Of a stretch of DNA of 39,742 nucleotides, positions 1 through 7,176 are shown in pieces. The notes beneath the pieces were generated by a model. It searched no databases, was not told the DNA's origin, and was given only the letters and a program-made list of their open reading frames with translations. The position numbers and the translations under genes are program-made. The stretch comes from Chloroflexota bacterium (GTDB lineage Bacteria > Chloroflexota > Limnocylindria > Limnocylindrales > CSP1-4): assembly GCA_029778235.1 (NCBI GenBank), contig JAKOQS010000147.1:1-39742 (forward strand), given 5' to 3'. Each line of letters starts with the position of its first letter. Positions within the stretch are counted from its first letter, which is position 1.

Positions 1-1
1 C

Positions 2-673
2 GCGCCGCACCAGGGAGCCGGAGGCCACGCCGGCCGCGCCGGGCGGCCGCGGGACGCCGGGCGCGACGCGCCGTGGCAGCGCAAGGCCACCCTGGGCTCG
101 ACCACGTACGACGACGCGCCGGAGGAGCCGCCGACCTGGCACGGCGCGGGCTGGTACGGGGCCGCGTCCGGGACCTATTGGACGGTCAACCCTCGCGAGT
201 ACGCGGACCCGCGCAAGCACGGCCCCGAGTACCTCGGTCGCACGACCGAGTGGACCGGCGACCGACCGGTGGCCTCCTTCACGGCCGCTGGTGCGGCCGG
301 CACGGGGGAGCCGGCGGGCGACCGACCGGCTGCGGGGCCCGCGGGGCGAGCAGCGGCCCCCGATCCCGGAGACCGTCGACCCGGTGGCGCGGACGCGCCG
401 GGCGGCGAGCGGAGCGACGAGCCCGGCCCGACCGGCGCCCCGGGGCCGACCGGCGCCCCCGGCCCGACCGCTGCCGCAGCGCGAACCGACGCAGCCGGAC
501 CGACCGGCGCCCCGGGGCCGACCGGCGCGCCCGGACCGACCGGCGCCCCGGGGCCGACCGGCGCGGACGCGCCGAGTGGCCCGCCCCCGTCTCCGGGCCG
601 GCCCGCCGGCCTCGCGAGCGCGATCCTCGCCGCGCTCGGCGTGCGGGGAGCGCGCGACCCTCGGGTACGATGA
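2..673 (+). CDS. 3' end of a collagen-like, Pro/Gly-rich protein (5' truncated)
   Basis: An open frame enters from the left edge and stops with TGA at 671-673, so only the last 223 residues are visible. The first part is hydrophilic and rich in Trp, Tyr and Pro ([16 protein letters not shown] at about residues 50-65). The middle is low-complexity Ala/Pro/Gly. Residues of the form Gly-Pro-Thr/Gly-Ala-Pro follow, in two blocks of 5 and 8 Gly-X-Y triplets, and the end is a short Ala-rich tail. I do not recognise a family. Gly-X-Y repeats are typical of bacterial collagen-like proteins, which are often surface-exposed, but the N-terminus is missing, so no signal peptide can be judged. The stop overlaps the ATG of the next gene as ATGA, which would allow translational coupling. 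Reading frame choice rests on the stop, the non-random Trp/Tyr segment and the exact triplet repeats. Confidence 0.6.
   Translation, partial: APHQGAGGHAGRAGRPRDAGRDAPWQRKATLGSTTYDDAPEEPPTWHGAGWYGAASGTYWTVNPREYADPRKHGPEYLGRTTEWTGDRPVASFTAAGAAGTGEPAGDRPAAGPAGRAAAPDPGDRRPGGADAPGGERSDEPGPTGAPGPTGAPGPTAAAARTDAAGPTGAPGPTGAPGPTGAPGPTGADAPSGPPPSPGRPAGLASAILAALGVRGARDPRVR
425..565 (+). repeat. 18-nt tandem repeat encoding Gly-Pro-Thr-Gly-Ala-Pro
   Basis: The unit is close to GGCCCGACCGGCGCCCCG (18 nt). It occurs in two blocks (about 425-469 and 497-565) separated by an Ala-rich stretch. The repeat length is a multiple of three, so copy-number change would keep the frame. Third positions vary between copies (GGG/GGC/GGA for Gly), which suggests selection on the peptide and not very recent expansion. 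Confidence 0.8.
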
Positions 674-1410
674 CCGCCGTGCAGCGTCGCCGCCCCGCGC
701 CCGACATCTCCGCCGCCGCGCAGGACTACCTGCTCGCGCTCCGCGTCATGGTCCAGGACGACGCCACGGTGACCACCGCCCAGCTCGCGCGTCACCAGGG
801 GGTCACCGCGCAGGCCGCCGGCGAGATGATCCACCGCCTCGTGGCGGACGGGCTCGTCGTGCTGGGCGCCGACCGCGGCCTCGCCCTCACGCCGGCCGGG
901 TGCGCCGCAGCGGATGGGATCTTCCGGCGGCACGCGCTCCTGGAGTGGCTCCTCACCAGCGTCGTGGGACTCGGGTGGGCCGAATCGGACGAGGAGGCGG
1001 CGCGGCTCCAGGGCGCCATCTCGCCCCGGGTGGAGCAGCGACTCGACGAGATGCTCGGCCACCCGGAGACCTGTCCCCACGGCAACCCGATCGATGCCGC
1101 CGCATCACGCCGCCGGCCCGCCGGGGTCCCGCTCGCCGCCATGGAGGCGGGCGACCGCGCGACGATCCTGCGCATCACCGAGCGCGCCGAGGAGTCGCCC
1201 GAGCTGCTCTCCTACCTGGAGGCGCGGGGCCTGGTGCCCGGCGCCCACGTGACGATCCTTGCCCGCTCGGCGGCCCTCGACGCGCTGACGCTCGACGGCC
1301 CCCTCGGTCGTGCGACGCTGGGCCTCCGGCCGGCGTCGCTCATCCGGGTCATCCCGGGCGTCGCGGACCCCGCGCTCTTCCATCACGTGGCGACGCCGAC
1401 GCGGACCTGA
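670..1410 (+). CDS. DtxR/MntR-family transcriptional regulator with degenerate metal site
   Basis: The 246-residue product has the family order: winged helix (about residues 13-75, with the recognition-helix region around [16 protein letters not shown]), dimerisation and metal-binding helices (about 80-142, ending in the family motif CPHGNPI at 135-141) and a C-terminal FeoA/SH3-like domain (about 150-236). Such proteins normally repress metal uptake genes when Fe or Mn is bound. Aligned by eye to DtxR, Asp19, His88 and Glu92 keep ligand positions (Met10, His79 and Glu83 of DtxR). The ligands equivalent to His98, Cys102, Glu105 and His106 are Asp107, Ala111, Gln114 and Gly115. Metal response is therefore doubtful. 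The ATG at 670 overlaps the upstream stop. A GTG at 679, in frame and 7 nt after a TACGAT hexamer (666-671), is an alternative leaderless start. Confidence 0.85.
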   Translation: MTAVQRRRPAPDISAAAQDYLLALRVMVQDDATVTTAQLARHQGVTAQAAGEMIHRLVADGLVVLGADRGLALTPAGCAAADGIFRRHALLEWLLTSVVGLGWAESDEEAARLQGAISPRVEQRLDEMLGHPETCPHGNPIDAAASRRRPAGVPLAAMEAGDRATILRITERAEESPELLSYLEARGLVPGAHVTILARSAALDALTLDGPLGRATLGLRPASLIRVIPGVADPALFHHVATPTRT

Positions 1411-1420
1411 GCGCCCTCGC

Positions 1421-1906
1421 TCAGTCGGCCGTCCCCTCGTACGCGCGCCTGAGGGCCTCCACGTCCAGTCGGGTCATCTCGAGCATCGCCTGCATGGCGC
1501 GCGCAGCGCCCGCCGCGTCGGGTCCGCCCAGGTAGTCGCCGATCTGCCGCGGGATCACCTGCCAGGAGACGCCGAACCGGTCCTTCAGCCACCCGCACTG
1601 GCTGTGCTCGCCGCCGCCCTCCACCAGGGCCTCCCAGTACCGATCCGCCTCGGCCTGGTCGGCGCAGTCGATCTCGAAGGAGACCGCCTCGGTGAAGCGG
1701 AACTGCGGTCCGCCGTTGAGCGCGGTGAAGGGCTGCCCGGCGATGGTGAACGTCGCCATGAGCACCTCGCCCGCGCGCGTGCTCGGGTTGTCGCCCGGAG
1801 CGCGGGTCACCGAGACGACCTCGCAGTCGGGGAAGACCGAGGCGTAGAACGCGGCCGCCTCCTCTGCCTGTCCGTCGTACCAGAGGCAGGGCGTGATCCG
1901 GGGCAT
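1421..1906 (-). CDS. VOC-superfamily PhnB-like protein
   Basis: The 161-residue protein begins PRITPCLWYDGQAEEAAAFY, the standard opening of PhnB/3-demethylubiquinone methyltransferase-like VOC proteins. It continues with the FxALNGGP...FTEAVSF and QCGWLKDRFGVSWQVIP blocks that build the paired beta-alpha-beta-beta-beta fold. This subfamily often lacks the full set of glyoxalase metal ligands and its substrates are mostly unknown, so a specific reaction should not be assumed. A strong Shine-Dalgarno (GGAGGT) lies 7 nt before the ATG. The gene is convergent with the DtxR-family gene, with only 10 nt between stops, and divergent from the small gene at 2098. Methylglyoxal synthase is encoded 5 kb away, but I see no direct evidence that this protein handles methylglyoxal. 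Confidence 0.88.
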   Translation of the reverse strand: MPRITPCLWYDGQAEEAAAFYASVFPDCEVVSVTRAPGDNPSTRAGEVLMATFTIAGQPFTALNGGPQFRFTEAVSFEIDCADQAEADRYWEALVEGGGEHSQCGWLKDRFGVSWQVIPRQIGDYLGGPDAAGAARAMQAMLEMTRLDVEALRRAYEGTAD

Positions 1907-2062
1907 CGTGGGGACCTCCGACGCGGGTGTTGGCGGCCAGCGTGGAGGCGCTCGTGGCCGCCGTCAAGGGCGCGCGTCGGCGGCCGGCCCCTCCGCCGTC
2001 GCCCGGTAACCAGACGTTGACGCACGGGACATGCGGCGAGTGGGCCGGCGCCCACATCGTCC

Positions 2063-2089
2063 TCCGTGACACGACCGGTCACGTACGGA
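2063..2089. promoter_or_regulatory. Imperfect inverted repeat, possible operator
   Basis: CGTGAC at 2065-2070 and GTCACG at 2078-2083 form an inverted repeat, with TCCGT and ACGGA further out, just before the Shine-Dalgarno of the gene at 2098. It lies in the 191-nt divergent gap between the VOC gene and that gene. The rest of the gap shows no recognisable element. Confidence 0.3.
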
Positions 2090-2097
2090 GGCGTCCC

Positions 2098-2427
2098 ATG
2101 CTTCGCTGGCTGCCCTCGGAGGAGGGACTGGACACGCTCGACATCGAGGCGGCACGCGCGCGGGACGCGGCCAGGATGGCGCGGCTCGGTCCCGTGGGTC
2201 CCGGCGCGATCACGCGACTGGCGGACGCTCTGCGGGCGCGCCTGGCCGACCGTCACTCGCTGACGGAGCACCCGTGCCGGATGCCGGACGGGAGCATCGG
2301 CCGGACCGCCATCCGCAGGTCGAACGGCGAGTGGGTCGCGGTCTGTGTCCTGCCGCGGACCACGCGCGCCGACTCGCTGCATGCGCGGTTCGGCCCCGAG
2401 GCCACCTGGGCCAGCCACGGTTGGTAG
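2098..2427 (+). CDS. Small protein of unknown function
   Basis: The 109-residue product is not one I recognise. It has a charged, Ala/Arg-rich helical first half (from IEAARARDAARMARLG, about residues 20-35) and a second half that looks like short beta strands (RTAIRRSNGEWVAVCVLP at about 68-85). It shows no membrane segment or signal peptide. The ATG at 2098 is preferred to upstream starts because GGAGGCG sits 5 nt before it and because the upstream translation is not protein-like. It stands alone between the VOC gene (divergent) and the phosphoketolase promoter region. High GC at third positions supports coding. Confidence 0.55.
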   Translation: MLRWLPSEEGLDTLDIEAARARDAARMARLGPVGPGAITRLADALRARLADRHSLTEHPCRMPDGSIGRTAIRRSNGEWVAVCVLPRTTRADSLHARFGPEATWASHGW

Positions 2428-2468
2428 CGCGCCGCACCCTCATCGAGGTGCCCGGGTCTCCGTCGTCT

Positions 2469-2498
2469 GGGACGCCCGCTCGGCGTCCCGCCTAGACT
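2469..2498 (+). promoter_or_regulatory. Putative xfp promoter with adjoining inverted repeat
   Basis: An 8-bp perfect inverted repeat (GGGACGCC, 5-nt loop, GGCGTCCC; 2469-2489) is followed 3 nt later by TAGACT (2493-2498), a good -10 candidate 41 nt before the phosphoketolase ATG. The repeat would overlap the -35/spacer region and could be an operator or the end of the preceding transcription unit. No convincing -35 hexamer is visible. Confidence 0.35.
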
Positions 2499-2539
2499 CG
2501 ACATGACCCGCAAGGCCCGGTCGCCGCAAGGAGCCAACG

Positions 2540-4897
2540 ATGGTCGAAGGTCCGCTCTCCGCCTCCGAGCTCGGCCGGATCGACGCCTATTGGCGCGCCG
2601 CGAACTACCTGTCTGTGGGCCAGATCTACCTGCTCGACAACCCGCTGCTGCGCGAGCCCCTCGCGCCGGAACACGTCAAGCCGCGCCTCCTCGGGCACTG
2701 GGGCACCACGCCGGGCCTGAACCTCATCTACGCGCACATGAATCGGGTGATCCGGAACTGGGACCTCGACGCCATCTACGTGATCGGGCCCGGGCACGGC
2801 GGTCCGGCCGTCGTCGCGAACGCCTACCTCGAGGGCACGTACACCGAGGTCTACCCGAGCATCACTCGCGACGCCGACGGCATGCGCCGCCTCTTCCGGC
2901 AGTTCAGCTTCCCGGGTGGCATCCCGAGCCACGTCGCGCCGGAGACGCCAGGGTCGATCCACGAGGGCGGCGAGCTCGGCTACGCGCTCTCCCACGCGTA
3001 CGGCGCGGCGTTCGACAACCCGGACCTCGTCGTGTGCGCCGTCGTGGGCGACGGCGAGGCCGAGACCGGGCCTCTCGCGACCAGCTGGCACTCGAACAAG
3101 TTCCTCGACCCTGTGACCGACGGTGCCGTCCTGCCGATCCTTCACCTCAACGGCTGGAAGATCGCGAACCCGACGGTGCTCGCGCGCATCCCGGAGGACG
3201 AGCTGCGGGCGCTCATGGAGGGCTACGGGCACCACCCGTTCTTCGTGACCGGCGACGAGCCGGCCGACGTCCACCAGCATCTCGCGGCAGCGCTCGATGC
3301 CGCCGTCGAGGAGATCCACGCGATCCAGCGGGCCGCCCGCGAGGGCGGCGTGACCGAGCGGCCGCGCTGGCCGATGATCGTTCTGCGCACACCGAAGGGC
3401 TGGACCGGTCCCATGGTCATCGACGGGAAGCCGTCCGAGGGCACATGGCGGTCGCACCAGGTCCCGATGGGCGAGGTCCGCACGAACGCCGAGCACCGCG
3501 CCATCCTCGAGGCGTGGCTGCGCAGCTACCGACCCGAGGAGCTGTTCGACGCGGACGGCGCCCTCGTGTCGGAGCTCGCCGAGCTGCCGCCGCACGCCTA
3601 CCGGCGCATGAGCGCGAACCCCCACGCGAACGGCGGCCTGCTCCTGCGCGACCTCCGCTTGCCCGACTTCCGCGACTACGCCGTGGACGTCCCCGGGCCC
3701 GGTGCCACGACCGCGGAGGCCACCCGTGTGCTCGGCACCTTCCTCCGCGACGTCATGGCGTTGAACCGCGAGACATTCAGGGTCTTCGGGCCCGACGAGA
3801 CCGCCTCCAACCGCCTCGGCGCGATCCTCGAGGTGACCGACAAGACCTGGGTCGCCGCGACGACCCCCGTGGACGAGAGCCTCGCGCCGGACGGGCGGGT
3901 CATGGAGATGCTGTCGGAGCATCAGTGCCAGGGCTGGCTCGAGGGCTACCTGCTCACCGGCCGCCATGGCATCTTCGACTGCTACGAGGCCTTCATCCAC
4001 ATCGTCGACTCGATGTTCAACCAGCACGCGAAGTGGCTGAAGGTGACCGCCGGGATCCCGTGGCGCCGGCCGATCGCGTCGCTCAACTACGTCCTCTCCT
4101 CGCTCGTGTGGCGCCAGGACCACAACGGCTTCAGCCACCAGGACCCGGGCTTCATCGACCACGTGGTGAACAAGAAGGCCGAGCACATCCGTGTCTACCT
4201 GCCGCCGGACGCGAACACGCTTCTCTCGGTCGCGGACCATTGCCTGCGCAGCCGGGACTACGTCAACGTCATCGTCGCCGGGAAGCAGTCGGCCCCGAAC
4301 TGGCTGACGATGGAGCAGGCGGTCCTCCACTGCACCCGGGGCATCGGCATCTGGGACTTCGCGAGCAGCGACCAGGGTGGCGAGCCGGACGTGGTCATGG
4401 CCTGCGCGGGCGACATCCCGACGCTCGAGACGCTCGCCGCGGTGGACATCCTCCAGCGCGAGCTCCCGGACCTGCGAGTCCGCGTGGTCAACGTCGTCGA
4501 CCTGATGCGCCTGCAGCCGGAGTCGGAGCACCCGCACGGGATGCCGGATCGGGAGTTCGACTCGCTGTTCACGACGGACCGGCCCATCGTCTTCGCCTAC
4601 CACGGCTACCCGTGGCTCATCCACCGGCTGACGTACCGCCGGACGAACCACGCCAACCTCCACGTCCGCGGCTACAAGGAGGAGGGCACGACAACCACCC
4701 CGTTCGACATGGTCATGCTCAACGATCTCGACCGGTTCCATCTCGTCATCGACGTGATCGACCGGGTGCCGGGGATCCGTACCCGGGCGGCCCATCTGCG
4801 CCAGCGGATGGAGGATCGGCGACTCGAGTGCCGTGCATACACGCGGCTGGAGGGCGAGGACGCGCCGGAGATCCGCGACTGGACGTGGCGGGCGTGA
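2540..4897 (+). CDS. xfp: Phosphoketolase (xylulose-5-phosphate/fructose-6-phosphate)
   Basis: This TPP enzyme splits xylulose-5-P (and usually fructose-6-P) with phosphate into acetyl phosphate plus glyceraldehyde-3-P (or erythrose-4-P). The 785-residue length is normal for the family. Diagnostic motifs are present: GPGHGGP (83-89), EGGELGY (142-148) and the TPP/Mg motif GDGEAETG beginning at residue 170, followed by SWHSNKF. Near the middle of the C-terminal half is [20 protein letters not shown] lies 6 nt before the ATG. Acetate kinase starts 4 nt after the stop, so acetyl phosphate can be turned straight into acetate and ATP. The pair forms a bypass of lower glycolysis that consumes inorganic phosphate, which may matter beside a large phosphate regulon. 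Sequence cannot settle the preference for xylulose-5-P versus fructose-6-P. Confidence 0.97.
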   Translation: MVEGPLSASELGRIDAYWRAANYLSVGQIYLLDNPLLREPLAPEHVKPRLLGHWGTTPGLNLIYAHMNRVIRNWDLDAIYVIGPGHGGPAVVANAYLEGTYTEVYPSITRDADGMRRLFRQFSFPGGIPSHVAPETPGSIHEGGELGYALSHAYGAAFDNPDLVVCAVVGDGEAETGPLATSWHSNKFLDPVTDGAVLPILHLNGWKIANPTVLARIPEDELRALMEGYGHHPFFVTGDEPADVHQHLAAALDAAVEEIHAIQRAAREGGVTERPRWPMIVLRTPKGWTGPMVIDGKPSEGTWRSHQVPMGEVRTNAEHRAILEAWLRSYRPEELFDADGALVSELAELPPHAYRRMSANPHANGGLLLRDLRLPDFRDYAVDVPGPGATTAEATRVLGTFLRDVMALNRETFRVFGPDETASNRLGAILEVTDKTWVAATTPVDESLAPDGRVMEMLSEHQCQGWLEGYLLTGRHGIFDCYEAFIHIVDSMFNQHAKWLKVTAGIPWRRPIASLNYVLSSLVWRQDHNGFSHQDPGFIDHVVNKKAEHIRVYLPPDANTLLSVADHCLRSRDYVNVIVAGKQSAPNWLTMEQAVLHCTRGIGIWDFASSDQGGEPDVVMACAGDIPTLETLAAVDILQRELPDLRVRVVNVVDLMRLQPESEHPHGMPDREFDSLFTTDRPIVFAYHGYPWLIHRLTYRRTNHANLHVRGYKEEGTTTTPFDMVMLNDLDRFHLVIDVIDRVPGIRTRAAHLRQRMEDRRLECRAYTRLEGEDAPEIRDWTWRA

Positions 4898-4901
4898 CCC
4901 C

Positions 4902-6074
4902 ATGACGCAGGCTGCCCTCTCGGGGGGTCGGGAACGGCGCCGTACGGCGCGCGACGCCGCTCCCGGCCCCCGCATCCTCGTCGTGAACGCGGGCTCGAGC
5001 AGCCTCAAGCTCCGCGTGCTCGACGCCTCCGACGCCGTCGTGGGCGCCGCCGATCTCCCGGCGCCCCGCGGCTCGACCGACGCCGGGCTCATCGCGGATG
5101 CCGTCGCCGGGTTCGGCGAGATCGCGGCGGTCGGCCACCGGATCGTCCACGGCGGCACCCGGTACAGCGGACCGGTCTGGCTCGATGACGCCGTCGAGGC
5201 GAACCTCCGCGCACTGACGGACCTGGCGCCCCTCCACCAGCCCAAGTCGCTCGCGGCGCTCGCCGCCGTCAGCGCGGTCCTGCCGGGCGTCCCGGCCGTC
5301 GCCTGCTTCGACACCGCCTTCCACGCGGCCATGCCGCCCGCTGCCACGACGTATGCGATCCCACGCGAATGGCGGGTCCGGTGGGCGCTGCGCAAGTACG
5401 GCTTCCACGGCCTCTCGCACGCGTACGCGTCCCGGCGCGCGGCGGCCATGGTCGGCCGCCCGGTCGAGGAGCTGCGGATCGTCACGTGCCACCTCGGCGC
5501 AGGCGCGTCGCTGGCCGCGATCCGCGACGGCCGCTCCGTGGACACCACGATGGGCTTCACGCCGCTCGACGGGCTGGTCATGGCGACCCGCTCGGGTGGG
5601 ATCGATCCCGGGCTGGTCCTCTGGCTGGAGGAGCACGTGAAGATGCCTCCCGCCGAGCTCGCCTCCACCCTGGAGCACCGATCGGGCCTCCTCGGCCTCA
5701 CGGGCACGGCGGACATGCGCGCGATCCTTGCGGCCGAGGCGGCGGGTGACGAGGCTGCCGCCCGGGGGGTCGGCGTCTACCTCCATCGGCTGCGCGGATC
5801 GATCGCGTCGATGGTCGCGGCGCTCGGCGGCCTGGACGTGCTCGTGTTCACCGGGGGTGTGGGCGAGAACGCTCCCGCGATCCGCGAGCGGGCCGCCGGG
5901 GGTCTCGCGTATCTCGGCGTCGAAATCGACCCGGTGGCCGACGCAGCGGTGGCCGGCGACGCGGAGGTCTCCGCGGCCGGCGCCGCGGTCCGGACCCTCG
6001 TCATCGCGGCGCGCGAGGACCTGGAGATCGTCCGCGAGGTGCGGGTCGTGCTGGGGCTCGCGCCACGCGCCTAG
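4902..6074 (+). CDS. ackA: Acetate kinase
   Basis: The 390-residue product interconverts acetyl phosphate plus ADP with acetate plus ATP. It shows the ASKHA-fold signatures in order: VVNAGSSSLKLRVL near residue 30, GHRIVHGGTRYSGP near 80, ACFDTAFHAAMP near 130, YGFHGLSHAY near 165, TTMGFTPLDGLVMATRSGG near 210 and FTGGVGENAPAIRER near 315. The ATG at 4902, 4 nt after the xfp stop, was chosen over upstream in-frame starts that would run into xfp. It leaves a 20-residue basic extension before the conserved core. The terminal TAG (6072-6074) shares the tetramer CTAG with the stop of the convergent membrane-protein gene. Confidence 0.96.
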   Translation: MTQAALSGGRERRRTARDAAPGPRILVVNAGSSSLKLRVLDASDAVVGAADLPAPRGSTDAGLIADAVAGFGEIAAVGHRIVHGGTRYSGPVWLDDAVEANLRALTDLAPLHQPKSLAALAAVSAVLPGVPAVACFDTAFHAAMPPAATTYAIPREWRVRWALRKYGFHGLSHAYASRRAAAMVGRPVEELRIVTCHLGAGASLAAIRDGRSVDTTMGFTPLDGLVMATRSGGIDPGLVLWLEEHVKMPPAELASTLEHRSGLLGLTGTADMRAILAAEAAGDEAAARGVGVYLHRLRGSIASMVAALGGLDVLVFTGGVGENAPAIRERAAGGLAYLGVEIDPVADAAVAGDAEVSAAGAAVRTLVIAAREDLEIVREVRVVLGLAPRA

Positions 6075-6577
6075 GGGGCCGCCGGGCTCCAGGTCCCCGA
6101 CAGCACGAGCCACGCGAGCGAAGCGTCGATCGCGAGGCCGAGGAGCAGCGTCGGCGAGAAGCACAGGACCAGCAGGGTGGCCGAGCTCGCGGCGGACCCG
6201 AGAACCAGCGCGGGCCACCACGCGGCCGGGACAAGGATGCCGACGGTCGCGAGCGCCGCGAGGAGGAACCCGGCCAGCGTGAGGACGACGAGGATCCTCC
6301 CGCTCGCGCGTACGTGTCCTGCGGCCGACCCTGCGCGCGAGATGAGCCACGAGTCGCCGAGGTCGAACGGCCACGCCGGCGTGGCCGTCGCCGTCGGGCT
6401 CCCGCCCGGGCGAGGGAACGCGAACATCACGTGGACCCACCCGTGCGCGAACAGGAGGGCGGCGAGGAGCCAGCCTCCTGCCGTCGGGTTGGCGCCCCCG
6501 AGCAGGTAGAGGGTGAGAGCGCACACGGCGCCGACGACCACGGCCAGCGGCAGCAGATCCCTTGCGATCCCGGTCAC
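6071..6577 (-). CDS. Small integral membrane protein of unknown function
   Basis: The 168-residue product is almost entirely membrane-embedded, with about five predicted segments: LLPLAVVVGAVCALTLYLL, GWLLAALLFAHGWVHVMFAF, ILVVLTLAGFLLAALATVGI, a Trp-Trp-initiated fourth and a final LLLGLAIDASLAWLVL. A Pro/Gly/Thr loop lies between segments 2 and 3. I do not recognise the family. The GTG start at 6577 has GGGGAGG 6 nt upstream. It begins 17 nt after the mgsA stop, so the two are very probably co-transcribed. The second segment carries HGWVHV, two His residues inside a membrane helix, which might bind a cofactor or metal, though nothing else supports that. Confidence 0.75.
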   Translation of the reverse strand: MTGIARDLLPLAVVVGAVCALTLYLLGGANPTAGGWLLAALLFAHGWVHVMFAFPRPGGSPTATATPAWPFDLGDSWLISRAGSAAGHVRASGRILVVLTLAGFLLAALATVGILVPAAWWPALVLGSAASSATLLVLCFSPTLLLGLAIDASLAWLVLSGTWSPAAP

Positions 6578-6594
6578 GACCAGCCTCCCCTCAC

Positions 6595-7053
6595 TCAGCC
6601 GACGGCGTCGATGGTCCGCCCCACGTGCGTCGCGTAGTCCGGCACGGCGCGCTCGTACGCGCTCTCCATGAGCGGGGACGACACCATGAAGTCGGCCGAC
6701 GCGCGGTCGCAGGCGACAGGGATGTTCCACACGATCGCGATGCGCAGGAGCGCCTTCACGTCCGGATCGTGCGGCTGCGGCTCGAGGGGGTCCCAGAAGA
6801 AGACGAGGAAGTCGATCTCCCCGTCCGCGATCAGCGCCCCGATCTGCTGATCGCCGCCCAGAGGGCCACTCTGGAGCTTCCGGACCCCGACGCCGAGCGC
6901 CTCCTCGAGGAGCGTGCCCGTCGTGCCCGTCGCGACGAGGTCGTGGCGCAGGAGGAGCCCCCGGTTGAAGGTCGCCCACTCGATGAGGTCCCGCTTCTTG
7001 TTGTCGTGAGCGACGAGGCCGATCGTCTTGCGCTGGGGTGTCGTCTCGATCAT
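6595..7053 (-). CDS. mgsA: Methylglyoxal synthase
   Basis: The 152-residue enzyme converts dihydroxyacetone phosphate to methylglyoxal and phosphate. Family features are clear: IGLVAHDNKK at the N-terminus, the phosphate-binding ATGTTG (41-46), SGPLGGDQQIGA with the catalytic Asp at residue 68, and DPDVKALLRIAIVWNIPVA near 100-120. Length matches E. coli MgsA (152). The ATG is preceded by GAGGAGGGACCG. MgsA enzymes are inhibited by phosphate and help recycle it when sugar phosphates accumulate. Its position between phosphoketolase and the phosphate regulon fits that role, but this is inference. It is divergent from gltX. Confidence 0.96.
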   Translation of the reverse strand: MIETTPQRKTIGLVAHDNKKRDLIEWATFNRGLLLRHDLVATGTTGTLLEEALGVGVRKLQSGPLGGDQQIGALIADGEIDFLVFFWDPLEPQPHDPDVKALLRIAIVWNIPVACDRASADFMVSSPLMESAYERAVPDYATHVGRTIDAVG

Positions 7054-7164
7054 CGGTCCCTCCTCGGCCACATCGTCCCACGCCGAGTTTGACGAGCGGC
7101 GAATGGTGCGTGAACGCGAGCACGCGCGGGTCGTCCTGCCCCGTCGCGGCGCGGGCGGTGCCGC

Positions 7165-7170
7165 TATCCT
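7165..7170 (+). promoter_or_regulatory. Putative -10 element of gltX (leaderless)
   Basis: TATCCT ends 6 nt before the gltX ATG and no Shine-Dalgarno is present. The identical hexamer with identical spacing precedes proS (11926-11931). If it is a -10 element, transcription would start at or next to the A of the ATG. Confidence 0.45.
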
Positions 7171-7176
7171 CGGGCC

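Noticed and set aside
425-565. Tandem repeats as a possible CRISPR array
   Set aside because: The repeats are contiguous 18-nt coding units without unique spacers and encode Gly-X-Y triplets.
1421-1906. Calling the VOC protein a glyoxalase paired with mgsA
   Set aside because: The sequence is PhnB-like, a subfamily without proven glyoxalase activity, and the gene is 5 kb from mgsA on a separate transcript.
2492-5716. A 1074-residue open frame on the minus strand, antisense to xfp and ackA
   Set aside because: It is opposite two clear enzymes, has Val/Asp/Arg-rich composition expected from reversed high-GC codons, and shows no domain.
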